Shown here one piece after another: positions 55,719 through 64,000 of a stretch of DNA of 64,000 bases (position 1 is its first letter; each line of letters begins with the position of its first letter). A program made the translations under genes and the position numbers. The notes beneath the pieces were generated by a model. It was not told the origin of the DNA, ran no database searches, and saw only the letters and a program-made list of their open reading frames with translations. The DNA comes from JACKHO01 sp041398745 (GTDB taxonomy: Bacteria; Planctomycetota; Planctomycetia; Planctomycetales; Planctomycetaceae), in assembly GCA_041398745.1 (NCBI GenBank), contig JAWKUB010000008.1, forward strand, positions 62,001 through 126,000, read 5' to 3'.

Positions 55719-58616
55719 CTACGGAACACGCACTTCCGCACCGGCAGGCGAAACGTCTGACACGGGCTCTTCGGTGTTGTCAGACGCCAAGTCTGCCTCA
55801 GTCGCCTCGGCGGGAATGACAACAACCTGGATGTCGTCCAATTCAACGCGACCGCGCGCATGCAATTCAAGATGCAGTCGCAATTCTGAGTCGGAGCCAA
55901 TGTGTCGGATGAGTTGAAAACGCGTCCAGTTCGGAACTGCTTCCGACCATCGCAGTGCAGCTGACTCGCCATAGACGGAGTCAAAAAAGTGGAAGCCGCC
56001 TGCCTGGGCATCAAGTCGCTGTGGAATTCGAACTTGTCCGCTAATGACTACAATGTCGTTCTCGTACACCGTCATCGATGGTGAAAGGAGCTTCGCTGGC
56101 TCTGGAAGAATTGCCCGGCGCTGCTCGTCCTGATTGGCATACGGGATGTCGAGTACCAAACCCATTTGACCGACAATTCCCACGGGATCGAGCGCAATGC
56201 GTGGGCTCGATCCGATGGTCGCCGTGTTGGTCTGATTCGTCCAACCTGACCGGACGAACGCCTGTTCATCTTCAAAACTTCCTGAGGTCAACAAATTGGT
56301 CGAGACCGATGACCGCCGACCAATATCCTCAAGTAATTGCCAATGGGCTGGAAGGGTCGAATAACTGACGGTATAGGGCGATGCAACCGGGCTCGATAAG
56401 TCCTTCACGGCATTCTGCCAGTGCTGTCGTTGAAGTAGACGGACATATTGCAAGGCTCGTTCGCAGTCGACGCGGACACCGTCGTAGTTTCCTTTGTCGA
56501 ATTCTTTTCTCGCCCGTGTGAGCAGCGCTTCGGCACTGGTGAGGCGACGTTCGGCGTACTCGGCTTCTGGAGCCCCAAGTCGAGCGAGTTCCGCGTTGAC
56601 CTGCCGCGTCCGTTTTGTCTTGGATGCCGTCATTTCCATCCAGGAGCGGGCGGCCTCGGCTCGGTACTGTCGAGCGCGGTTGCGGATTTCATCCAGGGCG
56701 TCGCGGCTATGTGTTGCCACGATGACTGAGAACTGGCTCATTTCTTCCAAATGAACTTCCATTCCGCCAGCGACTGGAGTCAGCTTGATTTGTGAATTGA
56801 TGCCCGTCGTCGTCACTTCCCACGCGGCATTCGTTCCGGGTGGCATGAGGAAGCGGACGTCTTTCAATACTTGCGGGCCGGGGACGAACTGAGCCCCGTC
56901 TTCGAGCCAAAGAGGAAGTACGAGAAAGCCCGCATCGCTTTGGAGTAGAAACGCGGAAAGAGCGCTCGCCTCATTCGCCGGATTCACCACCTTACCATTC
57001 GGTAGTAAGACACTATCCCAACGACTGGAGAAGGGGTTGTTGCCCCCGAGCGAGCTTTGGAATTCTGGAGATTGATCATCACGTTCACCCACCTGCACGG
57101 CGAGTTTTCGAACGACACGGCTATTTGCCAGGAACTCTTCGAGCATGCGAATTTCGATGCAAGCCAGGCGAATGGCGTGTTCCCGTTCGTTCAGTCCGGT
57201 AATGTCTTCGGAAAGCGGATACTGCTTCCAGAAACCAATGCCACGATAGCCTGCTCCAATGGCTGCCGTCGTCTGCATGAGGATTTGTTCCGGTTCGAGC
57301 ACCGGAAAGGGTGCGTTCGCCGGACGGGAGTCAATCGTTTCGCTCGACGGCTCGGTGTTTACAAAGGCAAAGGTTGCTTTTCCTGGCAGAGCCAGAGCTC
57401 GGTTCCGCTGAGCCAGATGCAGAGCTTCCTGTGGCGATATCGACGTTTGTACGGGGATGCGTGTACTGGCCAGCAGGTCTGTTGTGCGGTGGAACGCACG
57501 TTGATTGGCAAGAACTTCTCCCATGAGCGGTCGACGAAAACGGCGATCGGCCTGATGGATTTGTTCGGCCCAGGCCTCAACGAATTCAATGTCTTCCGGA
57601 GGTATGCGGGCTCCCAGCATCCACGCCCAAATGGGTGTGGTGGTGTCAGAGAATCCAGGGATCGCAGAGTTGCCAGTCAGCAGTTCGTCGCGAGGTGGAT
57701 GCGCCGGAACCGCAATTCCACCGAGATGGTATTCATGCAGTTTGGCGAGCAACTGTTGATCGGTGTAGTCAGGAATCCAGACCATGTTGATTCCCAGCGT
57801 GGCCAGTTGCTCAACGTCTTCACCGTGATGAATTGAGAACAAAGGGAAGAATGGTCGGCCATCTTTCGTAATTCGTTCACCGACCTGAAGCTTCACGGCT
57901 GGAACAACAGGCTCTGAATTGGCCACGGGCATGACTTCGGCCACAGAGTCGCGTGGTGCCACAATGGGTCCTAATTCCAAATCATCAATCAGAATTCCCG
58001 ACTCCTTGTCGGGAACATCAAAGGTCAGAATGGCGCGCTGGACAATCATGTCGCGCGAGTCGATTTCAAAAGCCTCGACTCCGTTAGAAAGTTCGGCCTG
58101 CGCCCGGTTCAGTCGCCGCTCCATAGCCTTGTCCGACAAATGGCAAGTCAACTGTTGCCACTCGGGGGACGCGGTATAGTGCTCGCCGAACATGTTGAGG
58201 ACGAGATACTTGCCCGTACGTGGGTCGGTCTGGTGGGGGAACAGGATTTCGACACCGACACGCAAATTGGGGCAATTCGAACGCACCCAGACGGTTAGTT
58301 TGAGTTCATCAAACACGCGGGCCGGGGGGACATCATGCGAAATGCGTGCGTCGGTAACGACATTCGCCGAGCGAAAGCCGAGTTGCTCACACTGTTCGCC
58401 GCTGACAGATTCGACGGACGTTCTCGCATGCTCACGCAGCAGACCACGAATTGTTTCGTCGACGGTCCACGAGGTCTCAGATGCCTCGAACTGATGGCGA
58501 AGCCGCACCGGTTCCTCCGCCACTGCGACATGCAGAAGCAAAAGACTCGCAACAGCTGCAATGATGCCAATTCTCAACAAACTCTCTTTTTCCTCAAATT
58601 GCGCCACATTGCACAA
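55719..58616 (-). CDS. Large secreted planctomycete protein, glycosidase-barrel-like
   Basis: Up to 965 residues. The frame begins at a TTG at 58616, but a TTG at 58580 behind GAGGAAAAAGAGAG fits better and would put the signal peptide (IGIIAAVASLLLLHVAVAEE) at the very start. The N-terminal 220 residues look like a carbohydrate-binding beta sandwich (DELKLTVWVRSNCPNLRVGV, GILIDDLELGP). The middle has barrel-like stretches (FFPLFSIHHGEDVEQLATLG, INMVWIPDYTDQ, GAGYRGIGFWKQYPL) as in glycoside hydrolases, then a helical part (about 650-760) and a second binding-like domain to the end (NLLTSGSFEDEQAF, RVELDDIQVVVIP). No catalytic pair is proven. Confidence 0.72.
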   Translation of the reverse strand: MCNVAQFEEKESLLRIGIIAAVASLLLLHVAVAEEPVRLRHQFEASETSWTVDETIRGLLREHARTSVESVSGEQCEQLGFRSANVVTDARISHDVPPARVFDELKLTVWVRSNCPNLRVGVEILFPHQTDPRTGKYLVLNMFGEHYTASPEWQQLTCHLSDKAMERRLNRAQAELSNGVEAFEIDSRDMIVQRAILTFDVPDKESGILIDDLELGPIVAPRDSVAEVMPVANSEPVVPAVKLQVGERITKDGRPFFPLFSIHHGEDVEQLATLGINMVWIPDYTDQQLLAKLHEYHLGGIAVPAHPPRDELLTGNSAIPGFSDTTTPIWAWMLGARIPPEDIEFVEAWAEQIHQADRRFRRPLMGEVLANQRAFHRTTDLLASTRIPVQTSISPQEALHLAQRNRALALPGKATFAFVNTEPSSETIDSRPANAPFPVLEPEQILMQTTAAIGAGYRGIGFWKQYPLSEDITGLNEREHAIRLACIEIRMLEEFLANSRVVRKLAVQVGERDDQSPEFQSSLGGNNPFSSRWDSVLLPNGKVVNPANEASALSAFLLQSDAGFLVLPLWLEDGAQFVPGPQVLKDVRFLMPPGTNAAWEVTTTGINSQIKLTPVAGGMEVHLEEMSQFSVIVATHSRDALDEIRNRARQYRAEAARSWMEMTASKTKRTRQVNAELARLGAPEAEYAERRLTSAEALLTRARKEFDKGNYDGVRVDCERALQYVRLLQRQHWQNAVKDLSSPVASPYTVSYSTLPAHWQLLEDIGRRSSVSTNLLTSGSFEDEQAFVRSGWTNQTNTATIGSSPRIALDPVGIVGQMGLVLDIPYANQDEQRRAILPEPAKLLSPSMTVYENDIVVISGQVRIPQRLDAQAGGFHFFDSVYGESAALRWSEAVPNWTRFQLIRHIGSDSELRLHLELHARGRVELDDIQVVVIPAEATEADLASDNTEEPVSDVSPAGAEVRVP

Positions 58617-58764
58617 TCGTTACATCCGCCAGTGATTTTGAATGTAAGTCGTTTCCGCTCAAACTTTCTCTCAAGCCGCTTGCAACAACATGTGGCGGTT
58701 TGGCAACATCACATTAGGGTAAGTTCATTCTTCATTAAGTTGTCCTTCGCATCTTTGATGTCCC

Positions 58765-59073
58765 ATGCAACAGCCACTTCGATTTCCGGATAGCGCCACT
58801 GATGACATTCCAAGGGAAATCCGGGAATTGGGTCGGCTGATTTCCGAGTTGGATGGTCCGAAGGCACGCGAACTGCAGGATTCGTACCGGCATGCCGTTG
58901 AATGTGTTCAACGCCGCCGTCGAATTCTCAGTTTGGTGCAGGAGGCGCTTTCGCAACTCCGACTCGACATTAAGTACCTCATGTTTGATTTGGAAATTAC
59001 CCGAGAAGAGAACGCCAGTTTGCGTGCCCAACTCGATGAAACTGATCGGGATGACTTTGGTTCATCTTGGTGA
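58765..59073 (+). CDS. Coiled-coil protein of unknown function (102 aa)
   Basis: The product starts MQQPLRFPDSATDDIPREIR and is predicted almost wholly helical, with a heptad-like stretch (LVQEALSQLRLDIKYLMFDL, EITREENASLRAQLDE). No signal or membrane segment. Its last 12 bases overlap the end of the convergent DUF1573 gene. No family is recognised beyond a general planctomycete look. Confidence 0.65.
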   Translation: MQQPLRFPDSATDDIPREIRELGRLISELDGPKARELQDSYRHAVECVQRRRRILSLVQEALSQLRLDIKYLMFDLEITREENASLRAQLDETDRDDFGSSW

Positions 59074-59916
59074 CGGCAGGGCCGGTGCGCTTAGTTGAAC
59101 TGGCGGACTTGCCTGTTCTGTCTGCTTCCATCCCTGCACCATCAGCGGGACGCGAAGGACGGGAAAGTCGGTATCGTTGGTATTCAGAACGACGAAAGCC
59201 GATTGACGTTCAACCGGGACTTCAGCGGAAATGTTGACACTGATGGTTGAAGCCCAAAATCCGTTGTCTGTTTTCTGACGTTCGTTGACCATCAATTCCA
59301 CGCCTTCAAGTGGCCGGGACAGTTCGGCTGAGAGAACTGTCAAGTCTCCGCCGCGTGCGTCGGTTACGGTGATGTCCCGAGAATCCTCTGTCCCAGACAG
59401 CTGGTAGAACAACAGCTGCGAAGGTTCAACCAGCACTTTCTGTGTCGGTATGTCGAGTTTGAAACGGAGTGTTTCGGTGCGGGCAGCACCGTCGTCGTAA
59501 CTTATGTCGACGCTGTATTGATGGTTGCCCGGTTCCTCGGTTGCAGTAGCCACTTCCACGTAAATCTCACCGCGCATGCCCGGCGGAATGGCTTTTGATG
59601 TGACATCAGCAAACTGCTCGTTGAGCACTCGCGGCTTCAAACAGCCGCAGCTTGGCTTGATTTCGACAATGCGAACGGGGTGATCGCCCCGATTTTCGAA
59701 TCCGAAATGAATTGGGATCGTCGATTGCGCTGGTACTTCCCCCAGGTTCACGTGGAACTGGTCGAACGTGAATGCGCTGACTTGAACCGACTGGAAAGTC
59801 CGGCCAGCAGGGGCGCGACTCGATAGCAGCAGTGCCGCTATCGCAGGCGCAAGTCCAATCATTAAAACGACTAATGCCGTCCCGCGGTTCTGAAACGCGT
59901 TCTCGCTCTGGTCCAT
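59062..59916 (-). CDS. DUF1573-domain membrane-anchored protein
   Basis: The ATG at 59916 (MDQSENAFQNRG, 284 residues) is followed by one membrane helix (TALVVLMIGLAPAIAALLL) that anchors a periplasmic part. The DUF1573 pattern is evident: FHVNLGEVPAQSTIPIHFGF, ENRGDHPVRIVEIKPSCGCL, IPPGMRGEIYVEV. This immunoglobulin-like ASPM-SPD-2-Hydin-type fold is widespread in Planctomycetes and Bacteroidetes and of unknown role. A second beta sandwich fills the C-terminal half. Confidence 0.85.
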   Translation of the reverse strand: MDQSENAFQNRGTALVVLMIGLAPAIAALLLSSRAPAGRTFQSVQVSAFTFDQFHVNLGEVPAQSTIPIHFGFENRGDHPVRIVEIKPSCGCLKPRVLNEQFADVTSKAIPPGMRGEIYVEVATATEEPGNHQYSVDISYDDGAARTETLRFKLDIPTQKVLVEPSQLLFYQLSGTEDSRDITVTDARGGDLTVLSAELSRPLEGVELMVNERQKTDNGFWASTISVNISAEVPVERQSAFVVLNTNDTDFPVLRVPLMVQGWKQTEQASPPVQLSAPALPSPR

Positions 59917-60152
59917 CTGCTCGCAATCCTTTGCACGCGGCCAATTTGTGTGTGGCAAACCTGCATTTTGCCGCACTTCCTTTTACCACAGGCCAATTGT
60001 TGGGAACAAGATGCGGTTTGAAGGCGTCTGGAAATCTCATGCGAGTCGTTCTTGCGAGACGAACAATAATAGCGTACAGTTTAGTCGTAGTGTCTACGTT
60101 GTGCCCAAGTGCACGTATTTGACGATGACTTGTCGACCTCTGCAGGTGACCT

Positions 60153-61778
60153 ATGTCGAATTTCCCCAACTCCCAGAAGTTGTTGCAATGGATTCAGAGC
60201 CGGCTGTACATGGACCGACTGGTTCAGCGGACATTCTGGTTCACCATGGTGCTGGCGGGTATTTATTTCGCAGGCTTAGTTGCTGGTCGCCTGACCGGAC
60301 TATGGGGTATGTGGTTTGAACCATGGACCGTCGCACTCGTGCCAGGAATTGGATTCATCACCGCACTGCTGGTTTCGACACGTCCAACACTCGGTGAAGC
60401 CGCACATGCTGTTGATGTTCAACAGTCAACGAAAGACTTGTATCTCACACTGACAATGCTCGATGACTCACCTGGCGACTACAAGCCGCTGGTTGGTCGC
60501 GAAGCTGAGGGCCGTGCACCCCGAATTGTTCCACAGAACGTTGTCCCACTTCAGTGGGAGCGGCAAGGGTTGATTTCGTTTGCTACAGCGCTGGTGCTGG
60601 TGCTCGGCGTGATATTCATTCCCACGCTCGATCCGTTCGGCAAGGTGGCGGAAGCCAACCAGTTGAGTGATCAACGAAAACTGCTCGAGGATGACCAAAA
60701 GATCAACGAGTTGCGGAAGGCGCAGCTCGCTCAAAAAGACACCGAAGCAGACAATTCGGAAGAAGTGCAGCAGGCGCTCGACGCGCTGAAACTCGGGCTT
60801 TCGAAGATGAAGAAGGGCGACCGTAAAGCGAATGACGAACGCCTGAAGGAGCATCAGGAAGAACTCGGGAACATCTTCCGCGATCGCATGAACTCGCCCG
60901 AAATGAAGAAACTCGGCGCCAGCGACTTGCGGGCCGATCAAAAGCTCGGTGCCATGGGCGATCAGGATATGTTCCGCAAAATGACGAAGGAATTGCAGCA
61001 GGGATCCACAGAGACCATGCAGCATCAAATGGAAGAGCTCAAGGACAAACTTGAGCGTCTGGCAAAAACGTCGGACCCGGTTGAGAAGTCGAAGCTCGAA
61101 CGGGAAGTGCAGAAACAAATTCAGGAACTCTCTGATTTCGCCGGGAATAAGGCAGGATCAAAGGCCCTGCAGGCTGCACTACAGCGTGCTCAGTCCGCTA
61201 TGGATGCCATGAAGCAGGAGGGACTCTCGAAAGAAGCAATGGAAGCGCTCAAAGAATCTCTGGATGTGGCGCAACAGGAAGCTCAATCGCTGGCACAGTC
61301 TGCCCGGGACATGAAATCACTCGATGAAGCTCTGAAACTCATTAGTCAGGCAAAGAGCTTGAATGCTGATGACCAGTTGGATGGCGAAATGATGGCTGGC
61401 AACATGACGCTGGAAGACTACGAAGAGCTGTACCAGCAACTCATGGGAATGCAGTCCGGTCAGGGAGGCGAGGGCGATGGCGAAGGGACAGGAGGCCGTG
61501 GCATGGGTGAGGGGGGTAACGTCCCGGAAGACGATGCGGCCAAGACTCAATTCGTTGACGAGCAGTCCAAGTCGCAAATCCAAAAGGGAAAAATCCTGCT
61601 GTCGCTAAAGACCAAGGGCCTCTCGGATTCTGGCGAAGTAAAAGACGAAGATTATGTTCGCGTTCTGGGAGATCTGAAGCAGAACCTGGAAGACGTCATT
61701 GAACAGGAACAAATTCCGCCGGGCTACACGGAAGGAATTAAGAAGTACTTCGATACGCTCGAAGCAAAAGGGGAGTAG
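60153..61778 (+). CDS. Membrane protein with long coiled coil
   Basis: The 541-residue protein has two membrane helices at about 28-46 and 56-74, a third at about 138-157, and then about 270 residues of Lys/Glu/Gln-rich helix (LLEDDQKINELRKAQLAQKD, MQHQMEELKDKLERLAKTS). A Gly-rich loop (GGEGDGEGTGGRGMGEGG) separates a C-terminal part ending IPPGYTEGIKKYFDTLEAKG. The plan resembles planctomycete proteins found in MoxR-VWA clusters (DUF4175-like), but none of those genes is beside it here. Probably a structural or complex-forming inner-membrane protein. Confidence 0.7.
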   Translation: MSNFPNSQKLLQWIQSRLYMDRLVQRTFWFTMVLAGIYFAGLVAGRLTGLWGMWFEPWTVALVPGIGFITALLVSTRPTLGEAAHAVDVQQSTKDLYLTLTMLDDSPGDYKPLVGREAEGRAPRIVPQNVVPLQWERQGLISFATALVLVLGVIFIPTLDPFGKVAEANQLSDQRKLLEDDQKINELRKAQLAQKDTEADNSEEVQQALDALKLGLSKMKKGDRKANDERLKEHQEELGNIFRDRMNSPEMKKLGASDLRADQKLGAMGDQDMFRKMTKELQQGSTETMQHQMEELKDKLERLAKTSDPVEKSKLEREVQKQIQELSDFAGNKAGSKALQAALQRAQSAMDAMKQEGLSKEAMEALKESLDVAQQEAQSLAQSARDMKSLDEALKLISQAKSLNADDQLDGEMMAGNMTLEDYEELYQQLMGMQSGQGGEGDGEGTGGRGMGEGGNVPEDDAAKTQFVDEQSKSQIQKGKILLSLKTKGLSDSGEVKDEDYVRVLGDLKQNLEDVIEQEQIPPGYTEGIKKYFDTLEAKGE

Positions 61779-61870
61779 AGTTTCCCGCAAGACTTGGCGG
61801 AAGGACGTTCTCCTCGTAAAGTCGGTGGCAGACATCCATTTCCAGCAATCTGCCAGGCCGCTCCAATTCC

Positions 61871-62740
61871 ATGACTTCCCCGCCGCGTATTGAGCGTTGT
61901 CAGTCGATTATCGCGGTCGTGGCAGTTGTGACTGGCGTTCTGCTGTCACTCGTCACATGTGTGGGTTGGTTGTTCCCGGTTGAAGTCTTTCAAGACTGGG
62001 GATTTCGACAAGCGCCGCAGAACGATCCGTACGCCCAATTCGAGTTTGTGGGCCGTGGCGAGGCGGTTTGGTGGATGTGTTGTTTTCTCGCGCCGCTGGG
62101 AGCAGCAGCCTGCGGATTCTTGTTCGTGAAGCGAGTAAATGTTGCACCGGTGGTTGTGGGAGCAATCGAAGAAATCGCCTCGCTTACGTCTGGACGCTTC
62201 TCCGTAGTCCGACGTCTGGCGGTTCTGGCTGTAATATTGATTGGAGTGGTGCATCTGGTCGGGGGTGTCTGGCAGCGCGTCAAAGATTGGCCTTACTATC
62301 GCCTGAACAGTGGTGAAACGGTCCTGCCGAATGTCAGTGAGTCGAATCGCGAAGTCATTCGCTATTTGCAGCAATCCACTCCGGAAGAGGCCACAATATT
62401 CATTGCGAGTGATCAGAAACTGTACTTCCTCTCGTACTATTTGTGGCCACGAAAAGTTGTCCACCGAATGCATCCTGACGCTGAACACCTCATTCCTCGT
62501 GCGAATCAGGGCCGGCAACTTGCAGCCTATCGACTGAACGAACTTTCCGAAGGCGTCGTTTTGCAGGGTCAGCCCGACTTCATTGTGGAGTACTTTGAAG
62601 GGCCGGATTTCGTCGAACCCGAGCGACACACGGAAGACGCACGCTGGCTCCACTTCACCCGTGAGAATCATCGAGACGCCAACTACACACCTCCCTTCCT
62701 GTTCACACTAACACCCACGGCGGAGTGGAAGTCGCGATGA
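61871..62740 (+). CDS. Membrane protein of unknown function, paired with a glycosyltransferase
   Basis: The 289-residue protein has three membrane helices (SIIAVVAVVTGVLLSLVTCV, WWMCCFLAPLGAAACGFLFV, LAVLAVILIGVVHLVGGVW) and a soluble C-terminal part with SNREVIRYLQQSTPEEATIF, IASDQKLYFLSYYLWPRKV and FIVEYFEG. The soluble part resembles the periplasmic tail of GT-C glycosyltransferases (TPEDA.I...d....YYL.PR), so this may be a short relative. Its stop overlaps the ATG of the next gene (ATGA), indicating translational coupling. Confidence 0.68.
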   Translation: MTSPPRIERCQSIIAVVAVVTGVLLSLVTCVGWLFPVEVFQDWGFRQAPQNDPYAQFEFVGRGEAVWWMCCFLAPLGAAACGFLFVKRVNVAPVVVGAIEEIASLTSGRFSVVRRLAVLAVILIGVVHLVGGVWQRVKDWPYYRLNSGETVLPNVSESNREVIRYLQQSTPEEATIFIASDQKLYFLSYYLWPRKVVHRMHPDAEHLIPRANQGRQLAAYRLNELSEGVVLQGQPDFIVEYFEGPDFVEPERHTEDARWLHFTRENHRDANYTPPFLFTLTPTAEWKSR

Positions 62741-64000
62741 GCCATGTTCTAAGAATGGCCATCGGAGCAATTGGATTGGTTGCCCTGGGCCGCTGTTTGA
62801 CGCTCCTGCTGGGCATGAAACGTGACGACGCAGAGTCCTGGGGCGTAAGCGTTGTTCTGGGAATTCTCGGAACCAGCTGGGGACTGTTTCTCTATTCGTT
62901 CGTCGGTGGAACACTGGGTGCCGTGGTGAGCTGGGGGCTTACAATCTTCAGTATTACGCTCGTAGCAGTTGATTACGTTCGGAAAACTCAAAATCGCAAG
63001 CAGGAAGTTCAGCCAAGGCCCGACCCTCCCTCCGAGCTTGCGGTGGTTTGTACCTGGATCATTGGTGTGTTGATCGTTGGTGCCCTTGTGCAGTCGCTCC
63101 TGACGCCGCAACGGTTCTGGGACGAACGAGCCATTTTCGCGATCAAAGCGAAGGTCCTTTGGACTGAAAAGACCATTCACAGTCCTGTGCTTCGCAATCC
63201 CGACTTCGTGCAGTATCACCCCAAGTATCCGTTGCTTATCCCTCTGGCCGAACAACATCTTTACGCCCACATGGGTGGTGTACACGACCGTTGGGCCAAA
63301 GTCATTTTCCCCATGATGTATGCGGGGCTTGTCCTGGCATTTTCAGGAGTGCTGGGACGTCACTTCGGCCGAGGCTGGGGAGCACTTGGTGCCTTACTGC
63401 TGGCCCTCACTCCGGTGCTTATGCCGTATGAGTATGGCTTTCTCAGCGGCCAGGCAGACGCCCCCATGGGCTGTTTTCACGGCATGGCAGTCCTGTATTT
63501 GTGGGACCTGTTGACCTTCAGGCCAGAGAGCGGAATGCGCAGTGGGCTATTGGCCGGATTATTCGCCGCATCCGCAGTTTTCACCAAGGACGAAGGAATA
63601 GCATTCTTCATGGTTCACTGCGCTGCCGTGGGATTGGCACTGCTGCTTGGTCGGTCGCAATCATCCCCGCGAGGACTTGTCTCAAAACTTCATGTGCTGG
63701 CGAAGCCTGCGGCGCTATTCCTGGGAACCGTCTCGCTACTTGCCGGAGTTTGGTTTTTACATCGCCGCACGTTGCCGGACACGACGGAAATGAGTTACTT
63801 CGGGAGAGTGTCCGTCAGTCTGCTCATCGAGCGTCTTCCCACGCTTGGTTGGTCCATTCCACACCTCCTGAGCCGCATGCTATGGGAATGGCGTACCTGG
63901 GGGATTCAATGGTGGCTTGTACTTGCAGCGCTCGTAACCGAATTTCGCAAATGTCTGCAAACTTCACAGCAGTTTCTGTTATGGAATTTGCTGGGAACCG
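62737..64000 (+). CDS. GT-C type membrane glycosyltransferase (PMT/ArnT-like), 3' end cut
   Basis: The ATG at 62737 overlaps the preceding stop. About 421 residues are visible before the window ends. Many membrane helices are predicted. The first large loop has RFWDERAIFAIKAKVLW, containing the acidic D-E pair used by GT-C enzymes such as PMT and ArnT, and FVQYHPKYPLLIPLAEQHLY, a common loop of this superfamily, with VFTKDEGIAFF further on. It should transfer sugars from polyprenyl phosphate in the membrane. The acceptor is unknown. Confidence 0.78.
   Translation, partial: MSHVLRMAIGAIGLVALGRCLTLLLGMKRDDAESWGVSVVLGILGTSWGLFLYSFVGGTLGAVVSWGLTIFSITLVAVDYVRKTQNRKQEVQPRPDPPSELAVVCTWIIGVLIVGALVQSLLTPQRFWDERAIFAIKAKVLWTEKTIHSPVLRNPDFVQYHPKYPLLIPLAEQHLYAHMGGVHDRWAKVIFPMMYAGLVLAFSGVLGRHFGRGWGALGALLLALTPVLMPYEYGFLSGQADAPMGCFHGMAVLYLWDLLTFRPESGMRSGLLAGLFAASAVFTKDEGIAFFMVHCAAVGLALLLGRSQSSPRGLVSKLHVLAKPAALFLGTVSLLAGVWFLHRRTLPDTTEMSYFGRVSVSLLIERLPTLGWSIPHLLSRMLWEWRTWGIQWWLVLAALVTEFRKCLQTSQQFLLWNLLGT

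Overview
The window reads as chromosomal DNA of a member of the phylum Planctomycetes (Planctomycetota). This rests on gene content: planctomycete-type DUF1501 and DUF1549/DUF1553 'cytochrome-like' secreted proteins, a sulfatase, ThuA and NIPSNAP proteins, an FG-GAP repeat protein, a tetrahydromethanopterin-pathway relic (FwdD-like), a lone Ser/Thr kinase, a SecA of 1175 residues, and many genes with weak or no Shine-Dalgarno sequence. I cannot place it to genus. Both ends cut through genes.

Layout. 1-4.4 kb: ThuA-type protein (cut), a small basic protein, NIPSNAP, rpsR, a HEAGH protease-like protein and a frameshifted outer-membrane/transporter-like gene. 4.5-10.9 kb: a two-gene unit of a doubly flavinylated FMN/4Fe-4S membrane protein and a repeat lipoprotein, then a Pro-rich lipoprotein, a universal stress protein and a small Cys-rich membrane protein. 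10.9-16.5 kb: a palindromic MITE-like element, a GNAT acetyltransferase, surE, a VWA membrane protein, and infC apparently starting at AUC. 16.6-19.2 kb: a propeller-like protein and a sulfatase. 19.2-21.1 kb: an accessory patch with a SUKH protein, small unknowns, a broken macro-domain gene and REP-like palindromes. 21.3-25.8 kb: DUF1549/DUF1553, DUF1501 and SGNH hydrolase genes. 25.9-27.2 kb: a decayed IS4-type element with 12-bp target duplication. 27.4-32.7 kb: FG-GAP protein, small unknowns with more palindromes, an ExbD-like lipoprotein and a CLC-F-like antiporter.

32.7-43.9 kb is mostly housekeeping: glnA, csrA, a uvrA homologue that lacks its first third but carries a C-terminal extension, ruvX, a mannose-1-phosphate guanylyltransferase, secA and tRNA-Leu(CAG). 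44.2-49.6 kb: a Ser/Thr kinase with a pseudo-receiver, facing a PAS-GAF-receiver protein, then hisG and hisI. 49.9-52.2 kb: a DUF1501 protein whose stop codon is the insertion point of an IS5-type element. 52.3-64 kb: a degenerate HD-GYP plus GGDEF protein, FwdD-like protein, greA, a large secreted protein, a coiled-coil protein, a DUF1573 protein, a coiled-coil membrane protein and a GT-C glycosyltransferase cut by the window end.

I see no CRISPR array, rRNA, prophage or recognised defence operon. The most rewarding items are the truncated and extended UvrA, the AUC start of infC, the REP palindromes placed just upstream of ribosome binding sites in the accessory patches, the macro-domain relic, and the two insertion sequences whose ends and target duplications can be read directly.
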